Shown here one piece after another: positions 1 to 6,660 of a DNA stretch of 7,388 nucleotides. Within the stretch, counting starts at the first letter, position 1. Each line of letters starts with the position of its first letter. Source of the DNA: Nanobdellota archaeon (GTDB lineage Archaea; Nanobdellota; Nanobdellia; SCGC-AAA011-G17; GW2011-AR17); the NCBI GenBank assembly GCA_016784245.1, contig JADHVA010000034.1, positions 1-7,388 on the forward strand, in the 5' to 3' direction. Made by a program: the position numbers and the translations under genes. The notes beneath the pieces were generated by a model. The model was not told the origin of the DNA and searched no databases. It saw only the letters and a program-made list of their open reading frames with translations.

Positions 1-84
1 AACCACATAATCTCCAACTATGGGCTTTTCTTGGCAACCTAAACCAGCTAAAGCAGTTAAGGCAATTAAAGGTGTATATTTCAT
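1..84 (-). CDS. N-terminal part of a putative secreted lipoprotein (runs off left edge)
   Basis: An open frame of 28 codons begins with ATG at 84 and is cut by the window edge. The visible protein has a very short basic start (MKYT), a hydrophobic stretch of about 12 residues, and then GLGC with the cysteine at residue 17, followed by a polar segment (QEKP). This looks like a lipoprotein signal peptide that would be cleaved before Cys17, leaving a lipid-anchored protein on the outer face of the membrane. The lipobox is imperfect: Leu is at -2 rather than -3, while Gly at -1 is standard. A TATA box (TTTAAATA) lies 23 nt before the ATG, which supports this start and a leaderless mRNA. It follows the M48 protease on the same strand after 45 nt but seems to have its own promoter. 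The mature part is not visible, so no function can be given. Confidence 0.6.
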   Translation of the reverse strand, partial: MKYTPLIALTALAGLGCQEKPIVGDYVV

Positions 85-106
85 AAATAAGAATAGATCA
101 AGACAC

Positions 107-114
107 TATTTAAA
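107..114 (-). promoter_or_regulatory. TATA box for the lipoprotein gene
   Basis: Minus-strand TTTAAATA ends 23 nt before the ATG at 84, which would put the transcription start at or next to the start codon. It lies inside the 45-nt gap after the protease stop codon. The upstream bases (ATTAAT) are compatible with a TFB recognition element (BRE) but are weak evidence in such AT-rich DNA. Confidence 0.5.
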
Positions 115-129
115 ATTAATGTAACATAA

Positions 130-1755
130 TTAATAACCATATGCAAATCGTAACAAAAATAAGACAAAAGCTATAATTGTCAACATCAATAAAGGAAAGA
201 ACATTGCCCAAAATCTAACATAACTCTTTATTACCTCTGAACCAACCTTAAAGTGATATAATTCTACATGATGAGTAACTCCACGTAAAAACCAACCTGT
301 TGCCACCCCAGATTTGCCTAACAATTTTTCCAATTTCTTCCATGCAAAAACTAAGTTTCCTAATAAAGGAACTCCACTTTCATAATTTAGATACATCAAC
401 CCAGTCTTATCTTGAAACATGATGTCTTCACCAAAAACAAAACCAGCCTGGCCACGACCAATCGCCTTACCAGTTAGTTTAATTGGCCTACCTCGTACTG
501 GAGAAGCATACATATCCCCCATACATTCAATCACAGACAATTCTTGAAATTCCTTTTTAGGATATTTGTATATCGTTTTTACTACACTTAGTATAAACAC
601 TAATAATAGTAAAGAAACATATACGGCTATGTTAACAGAGATTTTACCATAAAAATGCAATAAGCCCACAATCAAAATAATTAAAGTAGTAATTCGTGGA
701 GAATAATAGATAAGTGCTTCCTTGAAAAAATTCTTCCAAATTCTTCCTTTATCAACTATCGATGTATCAAATGAATATTTAGATTTTCCTTCACCCGACA
801 ACCTAAAAATTCTTTTTCCAATAACAGGATGAGTAGATTTCAATTGTAATATCCAAGCCCAAGGACTTACAATATCAAACATCAAGGCTCTTTCAACCAA
901 ATTTTTTCTATTTTTTCCATTATAATGCAAAAGCCCGGCTTCATTAGCCATTTTCATGTCAAATATTCCTTGAGATCTGGTAGCATTCAGCAAATGAGCT
1001 GTTTTTTCAGTATCAGGAGTACTAGCTATACCATAAGCAATTTTAATTAAAGCTTCAGATAAGGCGTTTGGGTTTCCAGTTTCCTCAGCTGAAAATTTAT
1101 CAGCATAATATTCTCTTTGTCTACTTAGAAACATAACTAAATATGTACCAATCCAATAAAATATTAAAGAAACAAAACCAACATAAACCAAAGGATTCTC
1201 TTTCTTTTCTCCTTTTTTAGGACCTATCTTTCCACTAGTTCTGATAGTAAATACATATATTTGGTATAAAATTTGCAATAAAGTACTTGCAATAGTCATA
1301 ATTATAAAGTCCTTATTTTTTATGTGGCCAATCTCATGAGCTATTACTGCCTCCAATTCCTGATCATTAAGAAAAGTAAACAAACCCTCTGTCAGAACTA
1401 TTCTAGCATTAAAAGAAGCTGAACCATAAGTGAATGCAGTAGGATTCTGATCATGAATTATACCGAACACTGGAATTTTTAAATTATATTTATCACAAGT
1501 TGCCTTAACAAAAGCATAATATTTCTGCTTAGTCAACTCTTCAGGATTCATAAAAGTGATTTTGTAAAAAAATTTATAGATAAAATTTTGCACATATGGA
1601 CCCAATAACCAAACAAGAAAATTAAAAACAACCACAAATATAATTGCCAGAGGAAGAGAAACAACATCCAATACTTGCATCGCACCTATAACTACTGCAA
1701 ACACAAAAGTAGAAAGAAGCCCTAATGTAAAAATACTAGCTAATTTAGGTCCCAT
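130..1755 (-). CDS. Membrane-bound M48 family zinc metalloprotease (HtpX-like) with C-terminal extension
   Basis: A membrane protease expected to degrade misfolded or damaged membrane proteins, with its active site on the cytoplasmic side. Two N-terminal membrane helices (about residues 6-29 and 33-56) precede the M48 domain (about 70-320). The zinc site is HEIGH at 140-144 (His140 and His144 bind zinc, Glu141 is catalytic) with the third ligand Glu215 in REYYAD. Two more helices (about 152-172 and 189-210) lie between these motifs, as in HtpX. THP (308-310) near the domain end is also typical. HtpX is usually about 290 residues; this protein is 541. The extra part has a helix pair (about 353-393), a soluble beta-rich segment (about 405-505, including GRGQAGFVFGED and FQDKTGLMYLNY) that resembles an OB-like domain of long archaeal M48 proteins, and a last helix (about 513-537). 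The domain resemblance is from memory. A TATA box 22 nt upstream supports the start. The gene is transcribed divergently from the glycosyltransferase operon. Confidence 0.93.
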   Translation of the reverse strand: MGPKLASIFTLGLLSTFVFAVVIGAMQVLDVVSLPLAIIFVVVFNFLVWLLGPYVQNFIYKFFYKITFMNPEELTKQKYYAFVKATCDKYNLKIPVFGIIHDQNPTAFTYGSASFNARIVLTEGLFTFLNDQELEAVIAHEIGHIKNKDFIIMTIASTLLQILYQIYVFTIRTSGKIGPKKGEKKENPLVYVGFVSLIFYWIGTYLVMFLSRQREYYADKFSAEETGNPNALSEALIKIAYGIASTPDTEKTAHLLNATRSQGIFDMKMANEAGLLHYNGKNRKNLVERALMFDIVSPWAWILQLKSTHPVIGKRIFRLSGEGKSKYSFDTSIVDKGRIWKNFFKEALIYYSPRITTLIILIVGLLHFYGKISVNIAVYVSLLLLVFILSVVKTIYKYPKKEFQELSVIECMGDMYASPVRGRPIKLTGKAIGRGQAGFVFGEDIMFQDKTGLMYLNYESGVPLLGNLVFAWKKLEKLLGKSGVATGWFLRGVTHHVELYHFKVGSEVIKSYVRFWAMFFPLLMLTIIAFVLFLLRFAYGY

Positions 1756-1776
1756 CTTGTTATTATAATATTTAAA

Positions 1777-1784
1777 TTAATAAA
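1777..1784 (-). promoter_or_regulatory. TATA box of the M48 protease gene
   Basis: Minus-strand TTTATTAA ends 22 nt before the ATG at 1755, the same spacing as the other promoters in this window. Directly upstream is the purine-rich GGAAAGG, a plausible BRE. The predicted transcript would be leaderless. Confidence 0.5.
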
Positions 1785-1797
1785 CCTTTCCAACACT

Positions 1798-1805
1798 TTT
1801 ATATA
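1798..1805 (+). promoter_or_regulatory. TATA box of the glycosyltransferase operon
   Basis: TTTATATA, close to the archaeal box A consensus, ends 22 nt before the ATG at 1827, so transcription would start at about the start codon. It sits 13 bp from the oppositely oriented TATA box of the protease gene. No Shine-Dalgarno sequence precedes the ATG, which suits a leaderless first gene. Confidence 0.65.
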
Positions 1806-1826
1806 CAAAATAATCAACTCCATTCT

Positions 1827-3296
1827 ATGAATGCAAAAAAGTGGTTGATTTCAATTTTCCTACTTACTTTAGCTATTAGGTTATATTTCGCATTTAGTAT
1901 CCCTAATTTCACCTATGAATCATATTTCCATCTAAGGCAAGTTGAACATATTGCTACTACATTCACACCATTGTTCCAAGACTCACTCTCTTATGGAGGT
2001 AGAGAATTAATCTTCTTACCTTTTTTCCACTACTTATTTGCTTTCTTTAGCTATATTTTTCCACTAGCATTTATTGCTAAAGTTCTTCCCAACATTTTTT
2101 TGGCCAGTTTAACAATAGTTGTTTACTTATTGGCGCAAACTATTACAAAAGACAAAAAAGCTTCTTTACTATCAGCTTTAGTTGCTGGTTTTCTACCTGT
2201 ATTATTTTTTACCAACTCATTTACACCTATGACTCTTTTCCTTCCTCTAGCATTTTTCACGATCTATTTGTTCCTTAATGCAAAAAGGAAAAAACATCTA
2301 AAATATTATCTTGCTTGCTTCCTAATACTATCAATTACTAGTTCAGCTACTTTTCTTCTTATCATTGGTTTTGTTATTTACCTATTATTGTCAGTTATTG
2401 AAAGAAACAAGATACCAAAAACTGAAATTGAATTAATTTTATTCTCTCTCTTTTTCTATATGTGGATTCAATTTCTCTTTTATAAGAGAGTTTTGATTGA
2501 TGAAGGGATCTCCTTTATTTGGCAAAATATTCCTAGTGGATTAATCGCACAATATTTCCCTACAATTTCTGTCACTCAAGCTATATTATTAGTTAGTGTA
2601 ATTCCTTTTATTGCTGGAATCTATGTTGTTTACAACAGCTTATTTGAATTAAAAATACAAAAAGCTTTCTTATTGATTAGTTTCGTAATCTCAACTTCCA
2701 TCTTAGCTTGGCTAAAATTTATTCAATATGAATTCTCATTATCGTTCGTTGGTATTATTCTTGCAGTTCTTTTCGCACTTTTCTATGAAGAGAGTATAAC
2801 TTATTTTAAGAAAACAAAGTTTTCTAATTTTGGTAAGTATTATATCCATCTGCTAATCATACTTTTGATACTTACTACCTTGTTTCCAGCCATCACGGCA
2901 GCTAAGATGCAGGAAATACCAAGCAATGAAGAATTGGCAGCTTTCCAATGGCTTAATCAAAATATTCCTCAATCAGCAGTTGTTGCAGCTACTGTAGAAG
3001 AAGGCCATATTATTAGTTACATAAGTGAAAGAGGTAATGTCATTGACGACAGATTCCATTTGATTGATGATATTGACGAGAGATATAAAGGTAATATAGC
3101 TATGTTTCGAGGCCAGTTTGAAACAGAAGTCCTGGACTATACAGAAAAATATGGAATTGATTATTTGATTATTTCAGAACATGCTAAAGACAAATATAAC
3201 ATTGGTAGTAGACCACCTTATCTAAGCAATAAATGTTTTAAAAGGATTTATGATAATCAAACCAGAATATATTTAATTAGGTGTAAAGTACAATGA
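1827..3296 (+). CDS. GT-C-like polytopic membrane protein, STT3/AglB-related (putative glycosyltransferase)
   Basis: A 489-residue protein with about 11-12 membrane helices (from about residue 7 to 350) and a soluble C-terminal domain (about 356-489). After helix 1 comes an outer loop with ESYFHLRQ (31-38) and SYGGRE (55-60), followed by hydrophobic PFFHYL. This layout resembles the first loop of STT3/AglB oligosaccharyltransferases and related GT-C enzymes that use lipid-linked sugars. The C-terminal domain starts with EELAAFQWLNQNIP (358-371). It then has EEGHIISYISERGNVIDDRF (381-400), which lies where STT3 proteins have WWDYG followed by an R...D segment, but both tryptophans are missing. 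The acceptor and donor are unknown. It is the first gene of the operon and overlaps the next gene, its paralog, by ATGA. It could instead be a catalytically inactive partner or a flippase-like protein. The GT-C-like architecture is fairly clear; the reaction is inferred. Confidence 0.75.
   Translation: MNAKKWLISIFLLTLAIRLYFAFSIPNFTYESYFHLRQVEHIATTFTPLFQDSLSYGGRELIFLPFFHYLFAFFSYIFPLAFIAKVLPNIFLASLTIVVYLLAQTITKDKKASLLSALVAGFLPVLFFTNSFTPMTLFLPLAFFTIYLFLNAKRKKHLKYYLACFLILSITSSATFLLIIGFVIYLLLSVIERNKIPKTEIELILFSLFFYMWIQFLFYKRVLIDEGISFIWQNIPSGLIAQYFPTISVTQAILLVSVIPFIAGIYVVYNSLFELKIQKAFLLISFVISTSILAWLKFIQYEFSLSFVGIILAVLFALFYEESITYFKKTKFSNFGKYYIHLLIILLILTTLFPAITAAKMQEIPSNEELAAFQWLNQNIPQSAVVAATVEEGHIISYISERGNVIDDRFHLIDDIDERYKGNIAMFRGQFETEVLDYTEKYGIDYLIISEHAKDKYNIGSRPPYLSNKCFKRIYDNQTRIYLIRCKVQ
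3279..3283 (+). promoter_or_regulatory. Shine-Dalgarno-like site for the second operon gene
   Basis: AGGTG, matching part of the usual archaeal GGAGGTGAT, lies 9 nt before the ATG at 3293, inside the end of the preceding gene. Together with the ATGA overlap it points to translational coupling within the operon. The internal gene has an SD-like site while the first gene has none, which is the normal archaeal pattern. Confidence 0.45.
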
Positions 3297-4597
3297 AGCA
3301 ATATATCGAACATATTATTGAACACAAGAAAAAATATATTTTATCTTTAAGTACATTTCTCTTATTATTGCCACTTCTTTTAAATTTCCTTAATTCAAAA
3401 GCAGTTTTAGTGGGTGCAGAAAGTTATTTTCATCTATTAGGATTCGAATTAACTCCTTGGAATTATGTAATCGAGTGGACCCCCCATTCCTTGCTAATTT
3501 TCTTTCCTTTGTTCATAGGAACCTTAACCATATTACTATTTTTACGTATTGCAACCATAATCAAATTAGACCAGAAAATAACAGTGATTTTCCTGTTATT
3601 AACAATTACCTCAGCTGGATTTATTTTTGCCTATAGTACTATTTCAACTTACACCTTGTATCTTTTCTTTGTAGCATTAGGATTTTGGCTAGCATTACAA
3701 AAGAAGTTACGCTTCTTTTCTCTAATACCTTTTGCTCTCGCTGGGTTGTTTGATACTTTCAGTAGCCTCTTATTATTAGGTTTACTAGTTATCTTTGTTG
3801 GGACTAAATTAAAAGATTTATTTCGCTGGAGTGTCTTTGTAGTTGTAGGTATTGTAACGGGAATCAGCTTTCTAACCAAGAGTTTTGTCTTAGGACCATT
3901 CTATGAATACCAGGCCTTACCACATCTTTTCTCTGATTTAGGTGCACTTAGTGGAGTTAGCTCTTTTGTTGTTATGTTAGCTATTATTGGCATTACTGTG
4001 ACCTGGAAAAAAAGAAGGTTATACACTTCCTACGGATTAGCTGCTGGTACTATCGCTGCTTATTGCATTTTCCCACAAACAATTTTAATCATGACTTTAA
4101 CTATCTGTTTTTTTGCTGCAGTTGCTTTAGCATATTTATACGAAAGAGAATGGAAACTTGCTAAACTTAAGCATTATACTTTCTTATTAATCATGTTAGG
4201 ACTAATATTTTCTAGCATTTCCTATTTAGATAGAGTTTCTGAGATCGGTCTTTCTGAGAATGACCATAAAGCACTTAGTTGGATTAATGAAAATTTAGGT
4301 CACCAAAAACTACTAACCTCTCCAGAAAATAGTTATCAGGTAAAATATTTTACTAAAGCTAACCCATTAGATTATCCGCACCAAAGAATTAATTTTCAAG
4401 GAACGGCATTAGACGAGTTATATATCAGACAGTTATTTCCTGTTTTGGAATTTAATGAAGTGAAATTAGTCTTTATTTCAGAGAATATGAAAAAAGAATT
4501 GCCCTCTGACCAAGGATTATTGTTCTTATTGAGAAACGAAAGGTTTAAATTAGTCCATTCCTCCGGAAATGCTGAGGTATGGTCGTTTGACTCATGA
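3293..4597 (+). CDS. Polytopic membrane protein, paralog of the upstream GT-C-like protein
   Basis: A 434-residue protein with about 10-11 membrane helices (about residues 14 to 304) and a soluble C-terminal domain (about 310-434). It is related to the preceding protein. Both have the same ESYFHL motif in the loop after the first helix (here 43-48). Both have a soluble domain that opens with an acidic/AL.WINENL-type helix (here about 312-326), continues through short beta-alpha units, and contains a strand of the type VKLVFISENMKK (380-391; YGIDYLIISEHAK in the partner). It differs by lacking the GGRE segment and the EEGH...R...DD stretch, so it may be a non-catalytic partner or may use a different substrate. 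The start overlaps the upstream stop (ATGA), implying coupled translation and perhaps a complex of the two. No named family was recognised with confidence; relation to GT-C/STT3-like proteins is inferred through the paralog. Confidence 0.7.
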   Translation: MKQYIEHIIEHKKKYILSLSTFLLLLPLLLNFLNSKAVLVGAESYFHLLGFELTPWNYVIEWTPHSLLIFFPLFIGTLTILLFLRIATIIKLDQKITVIFLLLTITSAGFIFAYSTISTYTLYLFFVALGFWLALQKKLRFFSLIPFALAGLFDTFSSLLLLGLLVIFVGTKLKDLFRWSVFVVVGIVTGISFLTKSFVLGPFYEYQALPHLFSDLGALSGVSSFVVMLAIIGITVTWKKRRLYTSYGLAAGTIAAYCIFPQTILIMTLTICFFAAVALAYLYEREWKLAKLKHYTFLLIMLGLIFSSISYLDRVSEIGLSENDHKALSWINENLGHQKLLTSPENSYQVKYFTKANPLDYPHQRINFQGTALDELYIRQLFPVLEFNEVKLVFISENMKKELPSDQGLLFLLRNERFKLVHSSGNAEVWSFDS

Positions 4598-4624
4598 AGT
4601 AAACCTTATCTCGGATTATGAAAA

Positions 4625-5881
4625 TTGGTGGTTGCAGCATTAGATATTGTATTATTCATTACGTATTTTATCCTAGTATTCCTAGCAATGTTTTGGATGA
4701 TAGTACTTTTTACTAGAGACAATACTAAAAAAGAGAAACTAGGTTATGACCCATTATTTTCAGTTATCGTACCAGCTTATAATGAAGAAGCCTCTGTTGA
4801 AGGAACACTTCAATCTTTAGTTGATTTAGAATATCCTAAAGATAAAATTGAAATTGTAGTTGTTAATGATGGGTCTAAAGATAATACTCAAAGCATTGTA
4901 GAAAAATTTATCGCCAGCCACCCATTAGATAATATTAAACTAATTAATCAAGAAAACCAAGGGAAAGGAAGAGCTATGAACAATGCCTTAGCGATAATTA
5001 AAGGTGAATTTTTTGCTTGTCTTGATGCTGATTCTTTTATCAAATCAGATGCACTAAAATTCATGTTACCTTATTTTTGTGAAGAGCAAGTTGCTGCTGT
5101 TTGTCCATTACTTAAAGTAAAAAAGCCAGAGAATATTCTTCAAAAAGTACAGTGGTATGAATATATTATCAATATGTTTTACAAAGATCTTAATGCTAGG
5201 CTTGATTGTATTCATGTCACCCCTGGGCCATTTAGTGTTTTTAGAACAAAAGTAATTCAAGACTTAGGTGGATATAACGAGGAAACAATTACCGAGGATT
5301 TGGAAATCGCAATCAGGTTACAAAAACATAATTACAAATTAAAACAAGACTTCGATGCTATTGTTGAAACAGTTGCTCCCAAGACTTGGAAAACATTATT
5401 CAGACAAAGAACTAGATGGTATAAAGGATCGGTAGACAACACCGTTGCTTACAAAGATATGATATTCAATAAGAAATATGGGGACTTTGGCTATGTAAGA
5501 ATGCCAACTATTATTCTATCTGGAATTATTGCCGTAGTATTAGTAGGCTTCCTAGGCCACAGTTTCGGCCAGCAATTGTACTATAGTTTTTTATCCTTAA
5601 AGGCAATCAATTTCGATATTATTACATTGATCAAGAATTATTCCTTCGGATTTAATTTTCTAAATCTACCATTTTTCAAACTGTTTATAGCTGGAACTTT
5701 GATCAGCATTAGTATATTTGTCATGTTCTACTCTTACAAATTAGTTAAAGAGAAACTTACTAGATACGGTCGAACTTGGCTATCTTTAATTACTTATTTG
5801 TTAATCTATTCATTATTCTTAACCACAGTCTGGGCTTACATTGGATATATGTTTGTAAGGAAAAAGAAGAACACTTGGTAG
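4625..5881 (+). CDS. Processive family 2 glycosyltransferase (membrane-embedded)
   Basis: A 418-residue GT2 of the cellulose/hyaluronan synthase type, which polymerises or transfers sugars from a nucleotide-sugar donor on the cytoplasmic side of the membrane. An N-terminal helix (about 5-27) precedes the GT-A domain with SVIVPAYNEE (46-55), NDGSKDNT (81-88; Asp82 for the nucleotide), LDADS (133-137; Asp134 and Asp136 for the metal), TPGPFSVFR (199-207), the catalytic TED (223-225) and QRTRW (261-265). These form the D,D,D,QxxRW set of processive enzymes. Three C-terminal helices follow (about 288-308, 340-362 and 378-402). The sugar is not predictable. It lies 27 nt after the preceding gene with no TATA box, so it is probably the last gene of the operon. 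The start is uncertain: TTG at 4625 or GTG at 4628 are the only options that keep the first helix, because an in-frame stop lies at 4619. Confidence 0.92.
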   Translation: MVVAALDIVLFITYFILVFLAMFWMIVLFTRDNTKKEKLGYDPLFSVIVPAYNEEASVEGTLQSLVDLEYPKDKIEIVVVNDGSKDNTQSIVEKFIASHPLDNIKLINQENQGKGRAMNNALAIIKGEFFACLDADSFIKSDALKFMLPYFCEEQVAAVCPLLKVKKPENILQKVQWYEYIINMFYKDLNARLDCIHVTPGPFSVFRTKVIQDLGGYNEETITEDLEIAIRLQKHNYKLKQDFDAIVETVAPKTWKTLFRQRTRWYKGSVDNTVAYKDMIFNKKYGDFGYVRMPTIILSGIIAVVLVGFLGHSFGQQLYYSFLSLKAINFDIITLIKNYSFGFNFLNLPFFKLFIAGTLISISIFVMFYSYKLVKEKLTRYGRTWLSLITYLLIYSLFLTTVWAYIGYMFVRKKKNTW

Positions 5882-5882
5882 C

Positions 5883-5933
5883 TGGGCTGAATGCAGAGTT
5901 CAGCATGCAGCGCAGCATGTAGGATAGAGCTCA
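5883..5933 (+). other. GC-rich intergenic element with competing hairpins
   Basis: Directly after the GT2 stop codon is a stretch with 28 G/C in 51 bases (5882-5932), clearly above the surrounding DNA. It can form a hairpin GCTGAA/TTCAGC (5886-5891 with 5899-5904, 7-base loop), next to a second one CATGC/GCATG (5904-5908 with 5915-5919, 6-base loop). An outer helix TGGGCT/AGCTCA (5883-5888 with 5928-5933, one G-U pair) would enclose the second hairpin but competes with the first. There is no T-run, so it is not a typical intrinsic terminator. Its place between operon end and the next promoter suits a 3' UTR structure, a processing or stability element, or a small RNA. No known RNA family was recognised. 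Confidence 0.4.
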
Positions 5934-5939
5934 ATAATC

Positions 5940-5947
5940 TTTATATA
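5940..5947 (+). promoter_or_regulatory. TATA box for the thioredoxin-like protein gene
   Basis: TTTATATA ends 22 nt before the ATG at 5969, identical in sequence and spacing to the promoter of the glycosyltransferase operon. The preceding AATAAT (5933-5938) fits a BRE. The transcript is expected to be leaderless, so this gene can be expressed apart from the upstream operon. Confidence 0.65.
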
Positions 5948-5968
5948 TCGATATAATGAGAAAATACC

Positions 5969-6658
5969 ATGGAAAGGAAGCTTAGTGGTAAAAAATATCT
6001 TTTAGCGTTCATCTTAACACTTCTAGTTTTCAGCGGTGGTTTAGCTGTTGGTGTTTTTGTTGAAAATCTACGTTTAGACCATTCTCAAGAGCTTGCTTTA
6101 CATGAAAAAGTTAATTTGCGTAGTATTCAGCTACAACAAAACTATATCGATTCAGGTATTGCTAATTGTAATTCTTTAAATCAGTTGTTAGAAACATACA
6201 TTACAGATTTAAGCAAGAAAATGGCAGACGTTATTAATTACGATAATAATGCTGTGTTCAATGGTTACGATTTTGAATTAGTATTAAGAGATTATTTTCT
6301 AACTGAAGTTCAATTCTTTTTCACGGCACAAGAAATTGATAGCAAATGTCAAAGAGAAAATGTGAAAGTTTTGTACTTCTACGATGAGAGCTCTTTTGAT
6401 ACCCAAGGTGATATTTTAGGCTATTTGAAAAAGTTGTTTAAACAGAAAATGCTAGTATTTAGTTTCAATTCAGAATTCCATGAAGAACCAATGATTGACT
6501 TGTTACTTAGCTCATATAACATCACACAATATCCTGCAGTCGTAATAGAAGGGAAAACGTATCAAGGCCAAAGAAATATCAAAGAAATGATGAGAATAGT
6601 ATGTTCAGAGTTTAAGGAAATTGGCGAAGTGCCTAAAGAATGTAGAATCATTAATTGA
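5969..6658 (+). CDS. Single-span membrane protein with thioredoxin-like domain lacking CXXC
   Basis: A 229-residue protein with one N-terminal helix (about 9-31) after a basic start (MERKLSGKK), so the bulk should face outside the membrane. Residues about 38-125 are polar and probably helical. The C-terminal part (about 130-212) follows a thioredoxin/DsbA-like pattern: strand VKVLYFYDE (132-140), helix DILGYLKKLF (148-157), strand MLVFSFNSE (161-169), then YNITQYPAVVIEGKTYQG (183-200), where YPA (188-190) matches the cis-proline loop. In redox-active members a CXXC follows the first strand; here the place holds ESSFDTQG with no cysteine. Cysteines are instead at 67, 127, 212 and 225 and may form structural disulfides. 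A disulfide oxidase or isomerase role is therefore unlikely by the usual mechanism; a binding or scaffold role is possible. It has its own promoter and is convergent with the SDR gene. Confidence 0.7.
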   Translation: MERKLSGKKYLLAFILTLLVFSGGLAVGVFVENLRLDHSQELALHEKVNLRSIQLQQNYIDSGIANCNSLNQLLETYITDLSKKMADVINYDNNAVFNGYDFELVLRDYFLTEVQFFFTAQEIDSKCQRENVKVLYFYDESSFDTQGDILGYLKKLFKQKMLVFSFNSEFHEEPMIDLLLSSYNITQYPAVVIEGKTYQGQRNIKEMMRIVCSEFKEIGEVPKECRIIN

Positions 6659-6660
6659 TT

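Noticed and set aside
1769..1776. Minus-strand TTTAAATA as the protease TATA box
   Set aside because: It ends only 14 nt from the start codon, so transcription would begin inside the gene; TTTATTAA at 1777-1784 fits the spacing of the other promoters.
3649..3879. 76-codon open frame on the minus strand
   Set aside because: It lies wholly inside the second GT-C-like gene, has a low-complexity basic translation, and shows no motif or promoter; it is a shadow frame.
4618..4716. 32-codon frame from ATG 4618 overlapping the GT2 start
   Set aside because: Its translation has no recognisable pattern and it ends inside the well-supported GT2 frame; kept only as part of the start-site question.
5918..5927. 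TGTAGGATAG resembles a conserved stretch of 23S rRNA domain V
   Set aside because: Only ten bases match and the following bases differ (GAGCTC rather than the usual GTGGGAG), so an rRNA fragment or ribosomal protein binding mimic is not supported.
5883..5933. Intrinsic terminator after the GT2 gene
   Set aside because: The hairpins are not followed by a T-run, and archaeal termination mainly relies on T-tracts, so it is listed as an unexplained structured element instead.
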